A stretch of 64,000 bases of DNA, from positions 187,286 through 251,285 of the forward strand of contig JAXIVH010000126.1 of NCBI GenBank assembly GCA_036785325.1, in the 5' to 3' direction. Shown here in pieces: positions 1-60,062 of this stretch (the first letter of the stretch is position 1; each line of letters starts with the position of its first letter). The notes under the pieces were generated by a model that was not told the DNA's origin, did no database searches, and saw only the letters and a program-made list of their open reading frames with translations. A program made the position numbers and the translations under genes. The DNA is from Urophycis tenuis. Lineage: Eukaryota > Chordata > Actinopteri > Gadiformes > Phycidae.

Positions 1-47094
<47,094 letters not shown>

Positions 47095-47134
47095 GTCTAA
47101 CGCATGTGTCCTATGCTATTTTATGAGAGACCAA
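47095..47134 (-). other. 5' UTR part of exon 2, with minimal uORF
   Basis: About 40 nt of leader lie between a likely acceptor (ctttcaag) and the ATG. It contains ATG CGT TAG followed by AC and then the true ATG. The exact acceptor is uncertain. Confidence 0.45.
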
Positions 47135-48159
47135 CTTGAAAGGTAAAGTCCTTTAAAAATGTCCCGTCGACAAAGACCTGAAAGGGGCAAATATTTGAAT
47201 CCCTGGGGAGACACAATCAGTCAGAGAAAATAATTACTTTTCAGAAAGCACATTCTCATCTAACATTCTCATCTAGCCAAAAACAAGAATCCTTATCAAT
47301 CTGCTTCCTTAACAAGTTGCATTTCCTTATTCTATTAAATTGTGACTAACCTGTCTTACAACTTGGTTGGTGAAGCCTAATCTTAGTAACTGAAATCATT
47401 TCAAAATGCTAAATCATGTGCTAAATCAAATGGCTGGATTGTGGTATAGGCCTATATGATGTACCCAAATAATTAATTATAGGGAATTGTACCTACCCCA
47501 AGTTTCGGATACAAAATGCTTTAATTGTATAGTTTCATATACAGCTCATAGTGTTCACTCTCACACATATTACTTGCACGTGCAACATCTTCAAAACGAA
47601 ACGCAATAAACAGAGTTGACAGGAATTAGCAGCATCTGTAATTACCCTTGGCAGGCAGGGAGACAAGATAAAACCCTGGAACACTTCCTCAAACAAAGCA
47701 TAACGCAACCAGGCTCCCGTAGATCACTGCACTATGGACTCAGGGGGACAACAAGCATAAGAAAGGGCTGGGCGCAGCTTGGGAAAGCTATTGTATCGCG
47801 AAGAGAAGCTGCATAAGCTAGGCATTATTAGACGGTAGCTATTTTTTTTAGATAGATTACATAACGTTGGAAGGTTGTGAAACAGAATGACATAAAATAT
47901 ACATTGGCGTTGAAGAGCAAAAAAAGGCATTTGGCCCGGAACAGTGCACATTTTGAGTTAGCATTACAGTTAGCATGCTAGCCTGTCAAGGCAATGCTTT
48001 CGCTCGTCTGTATTTTTGATATAATGAAAAAACACTTTAAAAGTATGATCTAGTAAAAACCACCCCATCGCATTCACCATTAGTCCATAATATTGAATAG
48101 CTATTTTACAATGAATCATGCCACATCAAAGCAAGTGCGTTTATTAATGTATTACTCAC

Positions 48160-48300
48160 TGTTTTCCAGTACCAGGCTATGAAGCACCGCTGGTGGTTAA
48201 ATTGAGGCAATTCGACTCCCACTTCCAAAACCCGTGTAATGACACCATCTGCACCGACTGACTGATTAGCTACGTTAGCCTAAACTGGTTGCTTCTAGCC
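48160..48300 (-). other. Probable non-coding exon 1 of the myo18a long form; 5' end not defined
   Basis: A good donor (AAACA/GTGAGT) ends a segment at 48,160, about 1 kb before the exon 2 acceptor, where a first exon is expected. The transcription start cannot be fixed: I see no TATA box, and the GC content is ordinary. The right border given is a guess. Confidence 0.35.
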
Positions 48301-49860
48301 AATGTTGGAGCCCCAGCATTACGCATGTGAAAACGGCCAAACAGTGCCCCCTGCTGAATGTTTCTCAGATGGCAAGTTCTTGAATCGTTGCATTATGTCG
48401 GTTGACTTATTCGTATACTATAAGTTCCACAGTTTCAGTTAGGTCACAAATGTTGCACAGTAAGCCAAGGTTAGGTATTAGAATATGCAATGATTTGGTG
48501 AAACTGCTGTCGATTGAAATACGTATAGCTTATTTTCAACAAATGAACCCCAAAACAAACAAATACATCAATAATTAGATAATGATATAATAATAATGAC
48601 AATAATAATAATAACAATAGAAAATTATAATGTCTACCTACCTACCTATATACACACGTACACACACACAGGCGCGCGCGCGCGCGCGCGCACACACACA
48701 CACACGCACACACCCTTTTAGTTCAGGAAGCTTTTAGTAATGTGGATGAACTGGGCCATATGAGCAACTCCACAATTTTAAGAGTCGAGAGACAGTATTT
48801 TTGTTTTAATGTCTATTGAGGAAGTCGTTGGCCATAGCCTTATGTCCAGCCATGATATGTATTATTTCGACCAACAAAATGAAATACTATTAAAAAATAT
48901 TCGCAGAACATTCAAGTCATCGTCAATTTTAATAGGTGCCTCTAAAACACCAATGTGAATACATTTTGTAAATAATAAATATAAAATTAAGGAAGAGCCA
49001 TTTCCGAGCCAAAATAGCCGGCTGTTATTTGTGAGCTGAGCCAAATAACCAGATTCACTTGAAAGAGCTGCAGTGTCCATCACTGGTGGCTTGAAGGGGC
49101 GGAGACTACTATGGACTCAGCATTTTGTTCTTAAAAATGTAAAAGCAAAAAACTAGAACAGTCTGGCACGTTGCTCTCATCCACATAGTTGGAGGCAGTC
49201 ACCACGATTAAGCACAAATAGCATACAAAACCGAATGAGAACAAAAACGGGAGTGTATAAATCCCGTAGAAAGTCTGAATCTCTGATCCGGTACGTCGAT
49301 GGAGCCAAATATTGTGTTCATATTAAGCAGCGCCATCTGTACTCTAGCCATTGAGATCCTTAACTCAGGGTAGAGTCGCATCTAACTCCGTAGGACATTG
49401 TTATTAACTTGTAACTTGGAGCCATTTTGGCGAGAAACAATACACAATAATCAGCAAAAATGTGGGTGCTTATCCCGATGATGACTAGAAGACAAGTAGG
49501 TTGCCCGAATATGTTTTTGTACGCTACTACGCTACTTTGTCGTTTCTCGCTAAAACGACCGTTACAGGATAAAACAACGTCCTATGGAGTAAAACGTGTC
49601 TATCCGGAGATAATAACCTCAATGGCTATATATGGGGTTATGTCACAGTTAAACCAATGTCTCCCAAAGCAAACTAATATCCCATGGGCGTGGCAGTGGG
49701 AACATAGTCACACCACGGCCGATTCGCAAAATAATATCCTAAGGGCGTCGCTTTGGTTTCAGTGTCGGAGGGAACGGTTAGAGAACACAAGTGTGCGAGC
49801 TTCAGCATTTTTCATGACTTTTGGCGGTAGGGGCAGACTGCTAGAGAATCAGATGATCAT
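48300..49860. other. Region upstream of myo18a, no gene seen
   Basis: Mostly AT-rich sequence. A CA/CG alternating tract lies at 48,655-48,712. An ORF at 49,460-49,915 on the plus strand has no known similarity that I can recognise and is probably chance. Confidence 0.5.
48655..48712. repeat. Alternating purine-pyrimidine tract (CA)n(CG)n(CA)n
   Basis: CA repeats flank about 10 consecutive CG/GC dinucleotides (48,671-48,690). It lies some 500 nt upstream of the likely first exon. Long CG alternation is the classic Z-DNA-prone sequence. Confidence 0.9.
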
Positions 49861-50038
49861 CAATCAATCAATCAATCAATCAAACTTTATTTATAAAGCA
49901 CTTTTCATACATTAAAAATGTAGCACAAAGTGCTTTACATGTTTAAAAGCAGCCCCCACCCCTGCCCCACCCCAGCACATACACACGTACATACACATTT
50001 CGGCAAAAAACAGACACACACACACACACACACACATA

Positions 50039-50111
<73 letters not shown>

Positions 50112-50914
50112 ATACACATAGATCAATAAAGTAAACTTAGAAACATGTGGCTGAGTACAGAGGAGCCAGGTCAGGAAACACTATCACAGGAGGTCGTCTG
50201 CACCAGGCGCTGCTCACGGCCCACGACCAGGACGCCTCCACCCGGGCGCCCACCAAGCTACAGGCCAGCACAAATGCAATCCCAGCCAGAGCCGATCGCA
50301 GCCCCCAGTGCAGAAGGCCCCCACCGAGGAAACACTGGAGATAGGGAATAAAACATAAAAACTACTGGAGATAAGGAATAAAAGCATAAAACTACATAGG
50401 CTAAGAACATAAAATAAACAAATAAATAAAATAAAGTAACATAGAAATAACTAAAATGAAGTCTATCATAAAAAGTAAAAAGAATAGACATAACAGAATA
50501 AAAACTGACTAAGATAAATAAATTAATAAATAAATCAAACATCAGTTGAAAGCCAAATTAAATAGGTGGGTCTTGAGCCTGTTTTTAAAAATATCAACAC
50601 TCTCTGCGGCCCTCAGGTCCTCCGGCAGGCTATTCCATAGACGGGGGCCATAGTGCTGAAAAGATGCCTCACCGTAGGTACGTGTTCTAACTTTGGGGAT
50701 TATTAAAAGGCCAGTGCCGGAGGATCTAACATCTAAGGGCGCGGGAGGGTTCATATGGTAAAAGCAATTCTGAAAGATAAGAAGGCCCAAGACCCCTAAG
50801 ACATTTAAAAACCATTAAAAGAACCTTAAAATCAATCCTAAAACACACAGGGAGCCAATGCAGTGATTTTAAAACCGGTGTAATATGTGCCCGCTTTCTG
50901 GTCTTCGTCAGCAC
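49860..50914 (-). mobile_element. 3' part of a LINE (Rex1/L2-like), minus strand
   Basis: On the minus strand, 50,914-50,542 encode KRAHITPVLKSLHWLPVCFR, YEPSRALRC, RTRTYGEASFQHYGPRLWNS and LPEDLRAAESVDIFKNRLKT, the C-terminus of such LINEs. The UTR then runs left to a tail of ATAAAGTTTGATTGATTGAT. A CA microsatellite (50,010-50,105) has expanded in the UTR. The 5' part is missing. Confidence 0.85.
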
Positions 50915-52040
50915 ACGTGCTGCAGATCATGATCCTGAACATTATTTACCAACCATCCCAGCCTACAGGCCATAATGCCAATTTTTTACTTATTCATGGT
51001 TTTATATACAATATATTTCACACAACATCAATATTCCACAAACCATCTCTTTTAATTAACATGTTGTAGCTAACAACTCATGTTTGAGACACAATTGTTA
51101 TTTAACTGCATTGAGAGAATACTTAGGGGGTGTTCACACCAAGCGTTTTTTGTTGTATAGGGAAAAGTTGAGCCGAGCGTTTTTTCTGTGTTTTGCAGCG
51201 TTTCTTCAAAAAACGCCAAGAGCGTTTTTTTTTTTTATCGCTTAGCAACTCGACATTACTAGTATCTACATCAGAGACGGTTGAGGATCTTTGGCTACAT
51301 CGTCCTCTGTTTGACATGTCATATAGTTCAACATGTTCAGTTATTAATACGATCAGTCGCTCCACTGGCACTTTCGTGTGGGATTTGTCCGTCATTATTT
51401 TAGCAATTAGTCACGAGAGGGTGTGGATTATGGAAAAATAAGGAACGCCTGAGAGGCGTGATAAGTCCCGAGGCGCTAGCCGAGTATTACAAAATTACTC
51501 TTCTCCTGTTCTATGCCTCAAAGGGTCATCGTCAGTTTTATAAATGTGGTTGATGTTCTGCAGGGTGTAGGGATTAGGCTTTGGGTCAGGAGGTGGATGG
51601 TACACCAGGCATGTAGGGGGGACTGGAACCTGGTTAATTGTCTTACAACCTAAGAAGGAAAATAAGACAGATTTACAACAAATTATGCGCAACAATTTCC
51701 ACAGTTTAGTTTTTGTTAGATTAAGTTAGCTTCCATCTGAAGTATAATATATCTACAACAACATAACTACTTAGCACTGTAAAACATCCTGCCCCACTCA
51801 AAACACTCAGTGTTTTGGGTCGAACTGATTGTTTGGCCTGAATTCATGATTGGATATTGTAGGTTTCCAATTAATGAAGCCTTAAATTGACGCTCTGACA
51901 ATCCCCATCAACCGAATCCACACCAATAATCAAAAATTGAACAGTTTACTACAACACAAGAAAAAGTTTTCAAATCATAACATTTTTTTGTGATTTGATT
52001 TTATTGCCAAGTGCAGGGGGGACGATGCTTTCCGCAATTA
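50915..52040. other. AT-rich spacer between elements
   Basis: I see no gene. A segment starting GGGGGTGTTCACACCAAGCG at 51,126 resembles the end of a DNA transposon, with repeats of GCGTTTTTT inside, but I could not find the other end. Confidence 0.4.
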
Positions 52041-52049
52041 TCACTGCAT

Positions 52050-52970
52050 AATACACCAACAAGTATTATGCGCAAAAATGCTTAACATGAAAGAGATAAT
52101 GGATGTGGCAATGAGGATCGCCTGTTCTATTCGAGCCAGATCTCTTCAAAGACAACTGTTCCATTTGCATCTGGAGAAGGCTGACTGCGACCATTCTGAG
52201 TAGTTGCTACGCACTGATGTGAGATGACTTAGTAGGGGGAAATTCCTGCAGAGATTTCAAGAGCTCTGTCCAGAGATAAAAGAGTTTCTCATTGTCTCCA
52301 AACATGCAGAATACAACCAACCATCTGACCAACATGTTGAATGACCTTAATTTAGAGCTGCAAGGAAAAGACAAAACTCTTGTCAAAAATGATAAGCTCA
52401 GTTACTGCTTTCAAATGAAAACTGCAACATTTGTCCTCAAAGCTGCAGCACCATGATTAAGAGAAATTCCAAAAACCTTAAGTCACAGCTGGAGACGCAA
52501 AGGAAGGCTTGTGCGCAACTTGACAGTGCACGTTACACTACAGGCAGATTGGGACAATTATGTCAGAGTTTGACAAATGCTTTCAGGACTTTGTTTTACT
52601 CAAGCCAGTTGCTACATTTAAGTGCTACCCATTTCGGGAAGATGTTGATCAGCATTGCATCAAAAATTGCAACACTGTTTCACCTGAACTCGTCTGGAGT
52701 GGAGGATGAGATGCTGACACTACAATCTGACATTCAGCTGAAGGCCAGGGCTCATGGACAGTTCTGGAACTTGCTCACAGAGGAAAAGTACCCAAACATG
52801 AGGAAATGTGCTACCTTCTTGATTGCATTATTCGGCTCCATTGATTGATGTGAGTCAGCCTTTTCCCAAATGAAGGTTAAGTCCAAGTACCATTCCACCA
52901 TGACTGATGATCATTTGGAAGTCATGCTTGAGGATGGCTACCTTGGTCATTTTAAAAGTAGCTCCCAAGC
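52050..52970 (+). pseudogene. Decayed hAT transposase (ZBED/SCAND3/GTF2IRD2-like)
   Basis: Plus-strand pieces read MKEIMDVAMRIACSIRARSL, LQRFQELCPEIKEFL, then a 131-codon ORF (52,453-52,848) with EEKYPNMRKCATFLIALFGS, and after a stop CESAFSQMKVKSKYHSTMTD DHLEVML. The last is the hAT C-terminal dimerisation motif (ESAFSQMK). Stops at several points show it is inactive. Confidence 0.75.
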
Positions 52971-53389
52971 TGAAAAAATGTGGGCACCCCTGCTTTAGTC
53001 CATAATTATCTTCACCAGATTCCTTCCCGGACTTGGGTTCAGAACAGTTATTCTCAGATTCTTTAAGAATGACATATCTTTGTTATTGGGACGATTAAGC
53101 TCATTGGTCTTGCTTTCCCCTGACGAACTTTCACCTGACAAACAGCCTTTCTTGTCAGAAAAAAAGTATCCACAATTCTTCCATGTTGCCATGAATTTCT
53201 TGGTGACATGTTGTCCACAATCAGCCCACGTCTCCCATGCAGAAGTTTCTTCCAGGCCCGGACTATCGTTGAAGTTCTTGGAGTTGCAAAAGGTATTCTT
53301 TAAACCAGGGTTTTCAGAATAAGTCTGATGTACTCCATCTGCGATGCCATGACACCAAGCAATTAATTATGTTCAGCACAAAAATGTTA

Positions 53390-54240
53390 CACCACCACAC
53401 TCTCCAAATATGCCCCACAACTGGTCAGAGCAGTTGAGCCAGTGTTCACCAGCCAGTGGAAGGGGGCAGGTGCATTCTGCATACTAAATGGCATAACAGT
53501 ATACTGCAAAAATGATCTGCTGTGACAAATGCTGAGATTTCTTTCACACATGGTGTTAAAGGGATCTGCCAATGCTCATTTTAAGAGGGTAGCAACCAGG
53601 CTTTGAGACACTTTGAGTCACTTTACGAAAATCTGTTCAAAATCTGTCGCTTTTTTCAGATTTGTCTAAGGAGAACTTAATGAGCTCCTGCTTGCCTCAG
53701 CAATATTGTGCTCAAGCATATATTGAACCTCTTTTTTATGCCTCCGCTGTTTATCAGGGTTCATGCGGTACGGATGTTGTTTAATAGGAGCTGCATCTCC
53801 CATGTCAATGTCATGTTCTATGACATGGGTCCTGGACGGTGTGTCAGAAAATAAAGATTTGTGAGAACTGTATTAACATAGAACAGCTTTATGCTGACTG
53901 TGGGTGAGGTTACTCGAACTGACCATCTAGATCTTCTAACCACTCTGAATTACTGAAAGATAATGTGTCCACATCCCCTGCAACTTCGTCGTCACCATCA
54001 CAGCCACAACAGACCGGCAGGTTTCATAACTAAACAGCTCCACCATCTGTTGTAGAACCAGACTCCCTGAAAGCTGTTATCTGAGGATCTGCATTTTGTT
54101 TAGCACCAAGCTGATCTTGTGCTATAAGTACAGGACCCCTAGACCCCTCCTTCTTGTGATATCCGATGGCCAGGAGGACAGATATCCCCCAGCTCACCTT
54201 CACTTGTATCTGGGGGTGCTATAGGAGAAGAGAAGTCCTA
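53390..54240 (-). mobile_element. Ty3/gypsy pol fragment (reverse transcriptase), decayed
   Basis: Minus strand: HDIDMGDAAPIKQHPYRMNP, then EVQYMLEHNIAE, and further on LQYTVMPFSMQNAPAPF and GAYLESVVV. These are the start and the active-site area of a gypsy reverse transcriptase. The catalytic box reads YLESV rather than YLDDV, and there are stops and gaps between the pieces. Confidence 0.8.
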
Positions 54241-54844
54241 CAGCAGGTCTGGGTACTATAAACTGTTGCTTAGGTCTACATCACATTAGGTCTGATGAAA
54301 AAGACACTACATCGTCGTTTTCATCAGTTGAACAAAATAAATTGTTTTTTTATATTGCTAATGCAAAACTACGATTGTCTCAAGACACACGAGACCACCA
54401 TTGTCACCAGTGTTGGGAACATTACTTTTAAAAAGTAAATAGTTATAGTTACTCACTACTTGTCCCAAAAAGTAACTGAGTTAGTAACTGAATTACTCTA
54501 TAATAAAAATAACTAGTTACCAGGTAAAGTAACTTTGTGTTACTGTGAAAAAAAAAGTTGCAATATGTATAACTATATCTCCACCTTGAAAATGCCAACT
54601 TTTCATCGGATTGCTCTGGACTTGCCATTTCTGCTGCTTTATCGAACCTGTTTGGTGTGTGTGTGTGTGGCGCGCGTGTGCTGGCTTGTGGGTAAAAACA
54701 CTGGCTCCGATTGGCTACCATGAAACATGACTCTGCCTTAGCCATCATAATAGCTTATGTTGTTGCTAACCCACCCTGTCCTCACTAGCAGTTTGTGTGT
54801 GGAGCCAGGGTGCGTTAGGATTACGAACTACGGATCACCATCAG

Positions 54845-54990
54845 GTCCTTCATCCTTCATCACTATTAGGTCTTTCATCCATCTTCACTATCAGGTGTTT
54901 CATCCTTCATCACTGTCAGGCCTTTCATCCTTCATCACTATCAGGTCCTTCATCCTTCATCACTATCAGGTCCTTCATCACTATCAGGGC
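54845..54990. repeat. Short tandem repeat, about 20-26 bp unit
   Basis: Five or six imperfect copies of TCATCACTATCAGGTCCTTC are present. Confidence 0.8.
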
Positions 54991-55112
54991 TTTCTGTTCT
55001 CAAACGCTTTACCGCCTGTTCACACAACAATGTACTTTTTTAACAATATATTTATTGGTTTTCAGTTTGCATATACCAGCCAATACACAAAATAACTGTG
55101 ATATAAAACACA

Positions 55113-55495
55113 GCGCAGCACGGTGGTGCATTGGTTAGCACTGTCGCCTCACACAAGAGGGTTCTGGGTTCGAATCCAACTGGGACCCGGGACCTTTCTG
55201 TGTGGAGTTTGCATGTTCTCCCCGTGCTTGCGTGGGTTCTCTCCGGGTACTCCGGCTTCCTCCCACAGACCAAAAACATGCAGGTTGGGGATTAGGTTAA
55301 TTGGTGTCTCTAAATTGACCATAGGTGTGTATGTGAGTGTGAATAGTTGTTCGTCTATATGTGTTAGCCCTGTGACAGGCTGGCGACCTGTCCAGGGTGT
55401 ACCCCGCCTCTCGCCCGTTGCAGCTGGGATTGGCTCCAGCCCCCCCGCGACCCTCGTAGAGGATAAGCGGTTTCGATAATGGATGGATGGATAAA
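55113..55495 (+). mobile_element. tRNA-derived SINE with ATGG tail
   Basis: The head GCACGGTGGTGCATTGGTTA, then GCACTGTCGCCTC and GGTTCGAATCC (perfect B box), is tRNA-like. The body, with GCATGTTCTCCCCGTG and GGATAAGCGGTT, and the final ATGGATGGATGG are typical of a family widely dispersed in fish. It is full length or nearly so. Confidence 0.8.
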
Positions 55496-55573
55496 ACACA
55501 GCAAACATTTTTCAATCTGTTCTCACTCTTATCCCATCCTATCAACTCAGTATAACCATACAAAATAAAGCAG

Positions 55574-55715
55574 GTCATCCACTAACCGTAGGGTCGGCGG
55601 TTCGATCCCCTTTATCCCCGCTACTCCAACTGTCCACATGTCGATCCCCACAAATGTACTGATTGTAAGTCGCTTTGGACAAAAGCGTCTGCTAAATGCC
55701 CCTTTACCATTTAAA
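55574..55715 (+). mobile_element. tRNA-derived SINE with L2-type tail, second copy
   Basis: It lacks the first bases of the head, but GGTCATCCACTAACCGTAGG, GGTTCGATCCC and the tail GTAAGTCGCTTTGGACAAAA match the minus-strand copy at 17.9-18.0 kb. Confidence 0.8.
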
Positions 55716-55889
55716 TAGGAGGGTGTTTCTCAGATCAATGTACAAGATCATAAGGCTACTCCCTCAGAGCTTCAGGTTGCTGCAACTGGTTATCAACATT
55801 GGCATCATGTCTTAAGAAGTGTATAAAAAGTCTCAAGATATCATCAAAAACATTTTGTTTACGTCTAGCAATAACAGTCCTCTGCTGTT

Positions 55890-57830
55890 CTCTCATCACT
55901 ACCCCCTCCAGAGCAATTCTCACTGCTCTCTGCTGAGGAAGCCTCCTCTACCCTGCTGTCTTCCCTCTCCTCCTCTTTAGACTCCCCCTGTCCCCTCTCC
56001 TCCTCTTTAGACTCCCTCTGTCCCCTCTCCTCCTCTTTAGACTCCCTTTGTCCCCTCTCCTCCTCTTTAGACTCCCTCTGTCCCCTCTCATCCAGTCCTG
56101 CACAATCTTCTCCTCCTCTTCCTTGGCTGTCTGAATCTCTGCAGGCTCATAGAACAGAGCTAAGGACAGCTGAGAGGAAATGGAAGAAATCAGGCTGTGC
56201 TGATGATCTCTCCCACTACCTGCACCTCCTCTCAGACTTCACCTCCACAGTGTCAGCAGCCAAATCTACATTCTACCGGAACAAGATCAACTCATCGCCC
56301 TCCAACCCCAGAAAACCTCAACCCCCTTCCTCACTCACTGCTGACGATTTTGCCGACTACTTTACCAAGAAGGTGATGGACATCATCATCTCCCTTACCC
56401 CTGCTGCTACCTTCCCTAACCCCACCTCCACAGTTATTCTCCCTCCCCCCTCTCGCCTCTGCTAGACTTAACTGGTTACCCCTCTCTCCTCTGAAGAGGT
56501 CCTGAAACTGGTCACTGGCCATGCGACCACCTGTCCTCTTGACCTCATCCCCTCCTCCCTTCTCCAGGCCATCTCGACCGACATCCTACCGTTCATCACC
56601 TCCCTCGTAAACTCTTCCTTCACCTCAGGTCTCGTCCCTACGCCCGTTAAAACTGCCAGAGTCAAACCACTCCTCAAGAAGCCTACCCTCGACACTGCTG
56701 ACACCCAGAATTGCAGACTGGTATCTCTGCTATCATTCCTTCCTAAAACCCTGGAATGTGCAGTCTCTAACCAACTGTCCTCCTACCTCTCAGAAAACGA
56801 CTTGCTTTAACCCTATCAGTCTGGCTTCAAGACTGCGCACTCTACAGAGATGGCCCTCCTGACAGTGACCGAATCCCTTCGTGCCACCAAAGCCTCTTCT
56901 CGTCGGTGCTTGTTCTCCTCGACCTGTCTGCGGCTTTCGACACCGTGAAACACCAGACCCTCCTCGCCACCCTCGCTGAACTCGCCATTACTGACACTGC
57001 GCTAGCCTGGTTCACATCTTACCTTATGAATCACACTTATCAGGTCACATGGAACGGCTCCCTGTCCAAACACCACTCGCTAAACATTGGGGTCCCTCAA
57101 GGCTCAGTACTAGGACGGCTTCTGTTCTCCCTATATACCAGATCGCTAGGCTCTGTAATCGCATCACACAGCTTCTCCCATCACTGTTATGCGGATGACA
57201 CTCAACTGTTCCTCTCCTTCCCCTCCTCAGACACTCTGATTGCAACACGCAAGCACTTGTCATCTCCCGCCTCGACTACTGCAACTCGCTCTTTGCTAGT
57301 CTTCTGCAACCGCGATTAAACCTTTGCAGTGGATCCAGAACGCTGCAGCACGCCTCATGTTCAACCGAAACAAATTCTCCCACATGACCCCCGCTTCCAA
57401 GACCTCCACTGGCTTCCTGTAGTGGCTCGCATTAAATTCAAGACAATGCTACTGGCCTACAAAGCCGTCAATGGAACTGCCCCTACGTACCTCCAAACAT
57501 TAGTGAAAAATCACACCCCTGCTCAACTACCTCAGCTGGTCGACTGGTACCACCATCACTAAAAGGAGGAAAAGGTCGGATGGCGAAATCGCAACTCTTC
57601 TCTGTTTTGGCACTGCAGTGGTGGAACGAGCTCCCTGCCAATGTCAGGACTGCAGAGTCACTCCCCATCTTCCGGAAGAGACTCAAGACCCACTTGTTCA
57701 GAGTTCACCTGAACCCCGCATAATCCTATCCTCATGCTCTTATTTGTTGTGCATCTTGGCACTTTAATCGCTCTTTGTATGGATTGGATAAAAGCGTCTG
57801 CTAAATGCCCTAAATGTAAATGTAAAAGGG
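55890..57830 (+). mobile_element. L2-like LINE, ORF2 reverse transcriptase, inactive
   Basis: The plus strand carries SLVTDDFADYF-like wording (56,330), an RT core at 56,906-57,319 with VLLDLSAAFDTVKHQTLLAT, GVPQGSVLG and HCYADDTQLFLSF, and a C-terminal LHWLPVVARIKFKTMLLAYK block. YADD is intact. The 3' end is GGATAAAAGCGTCTGCTAAA followed by TGTAAATGTAAA. Several frame changes and a gap after the YADD block show decay. Confidence 0.88.
55968..56090 (+). repeat. Four tandem 30-bp units inside the L2-like LINE
   Basis: The unit CTCCTCCTCTTTAGACTCCC plus ten more bases is repeated four times with one or two changes. It lies in the 5' part of the LINE coding area. Confidence 0.85.
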
Positions 57831-58189
57831 AGTTAGCTGCCAGCATATGGGGAGTAACCCATCGAAGAGTATAAAGTGGGCCTGGCCGCTGACAGAGGCG
57901 GTGGGAGATTTGCTTTGTTATTTCATTTGTACTTTGAGATCATGTTGAAATGGCACTTGTGTCACGTAATTAAACCATAGATGTGATTTTGTTGTTTGTC
58001 TCCTGCCCTTTTTGTTGTTACCTTGAGCAGGGAGTAACATTGCTGTTTACTTCAACTCATTCGAACATACAAACAGACCGGAAAGCAGCATTGGTCATAT
58101 CAAAATAAGGGCACACCATAAAACCCTGTCATGGAAACATAACACACGGTGTTAGATTAGCTTATCCCCGTTACCATTAGAGATTTGTT

Positions 58190-58690
58190 TGACAATGTAT
58201 TAATCTCATCATTTGTAAATCTGACATTCTTCCTTACAAGTTGTTAAAATAGGTAGATCATAAAGTTCTACTAAACAGACTCAGGAATTAGATTGGCCTT
58301 GGTGAAATTGTTCTGAAGTGGTTTTCTTCCCACTTATCAAACAGAGCGTTCGAAGTCACCACAATTTCAGTACTTTAACTGCTCTCATGTCATGTGGGAC
58401 TACATACAGGACTCGCTTAATTTTGCGCTATTATTATTACACGCTATTTTAAATTTTTATATGTTGCCCCTTGGCCATGTTATTTACCATTACCATTTTA
58501 TTTATCAAATATATCACTGTTACGCTGATGATTCCCAGTTGTATGTCTCATTTAGCCCTGAAAATTACCTTCCATTCGTGCAACTTAACACATCTCACGA
58601 ACAAATAACAGGAAACACTTCAGCTAGAAAAAACAACTTGATCAAAAACAACTCGTTGCTACTTCTGACAAAGTAGACAGAGCTGTCTGC
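58190..58690 (+). mobile_element. LINE reverse-transcriptase fragment
   Basis: It reads GEIVLKWFSSHLSNRAFEV, then after frame changes MLPLGHVIYHYHF and HCYADDSQLYVSFSPENYLP. It is an L2/Maui-type RT core, truncated at both ends. Confidence 0.75.
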
Positions 58691-59700
58691 TTTGTGCAGT
58701 ACCTATACCTGCCTGCCGTTCACCAACAGGTTGACTCTCTAAGATAGTGGTAGTTATCAAATACTAAAGCTATCCAGTCTTGTCCCTGGAGAGAAGTGGA
58801 TTGATAATAAGGTCAGCATTAGTTGTGTTCATGGAGATGAATTACAATATCCATCAGCAGAAGTGTAGCTGACAATATGGGGTGTTCTCTACTGTGCTAG
58901 TGCCCTGGCTACCATATCCAGTAGTTGTAGGGCTAGATGTCCCCTTTTTAATTCACCTCATACACGTTTCAGAAGTCAAAACATCTTAAAAATGTTAATT
59001 TCTTGCAACCAGTTTGTGCTTCAAGTTTGGAGGTAGAGCCAACACCCTGCAATGTACTACAAACAGAGCAAACACAGAGACAGGAGACAGGACCAACTGT
59101 GCCCCATAAATCTAAAGCTTTGAGGCATAAGGACAAGTTTCAGGGCATAGCTCGGAGGAGAGATCAGGGTGTGCCACAATGATCTGAATTGATTGCTCTG
59201 ACAACAAACATTTGCAGAAAGCAGACCCAGCATTAAAACCCTGGTTTTAATAAAGTCTCAGAAATAGAGGGGTGCCCCTGGGAATTGTAAGCTATTTAGA
59301 CAAGACAAAGTACATAATTAGAGATTTTGTGCTTTGCCTGCTTAACAGGAAGGATGAGGCAATTGCTTGACCACAGTCACTTATGATTCTTGGTCATTCA
59401 GTTTCATGGGAAGGCAGTTCCAAGGTCACTTGGAACTTATTTGGAACACAGGGTACTTACTGTATTTTTTTATATACATTTTTTATTAACGTAACTATTA
59501 TATTTGATTTTCCTTCCATGTTGGAACGGGCCTTGTCCAATACATTTCATTGTACAGTATGACTAATTGATGCTGCACATTTGACAATAAAGGACTTGAA
59601 TCTTGAATTACTTGGGTTTCAATAAAACCGTGTGCAGGATAGCTAATGCTTTTTAAGGCCAGTCAAATGTTTTGCTTTTTATATGACAGTTTCCCATTTC
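58690..59700. other. Spacer with no gene seen
   Basis: I see no coding sequence, RNA gene or clear repeat, apart from a possible LINE-type tail near 59,480-59,610 (CAATAAAGGACTTGAATCTT). Confidence 0.45.
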
Positions 59701-60062
59701 TTTAGTTCAATATTGTCCTTCGCAATCCATCCTTAGCAGCTGATATGCAACTTGGTTGGCAGTGGTGGTATACTGTTGGGAATTGTGGACCCACTGGAGG
59801 ACGTCTGAGCAGAGAGCAGCGGGGACAAACAGGCGGTTGGGATGGCAGGCGCTGGTTCAGAGTGACCTCCTAGGGTGGTCATTACCCTTGCCTCTACATC
59901 CCAGGTGAGGGGGGCAACCAGGCAGGTGGACAGGATGATGGTGTCATCTGGTGGGTGACTATCCCCATGAGGTGGCCACTGAGGAGGGCGCTGGCAGGGG
60001 ATGGGGAAGGAAGAGGAACCCGCTGGATGTCCAGTTGTTCAGCCAGCTCCTCATCGATGATG

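Noticed and set aside
49460..49915. A 151-codon plus-strand ORF upstream of the gene
   Set aside because: No recognisable domain, no splice-site or promoter context, and the C-terminus runs into the LINE tail repeat. Likely chance.
55113..55200. A functional tRNA gene
   Set aside because: The A and B boxes belong to a SINE head. The sequence runs into a repeated body and an ATGG tail, and cannot fold as a complete tRNA with an acceptor stem.
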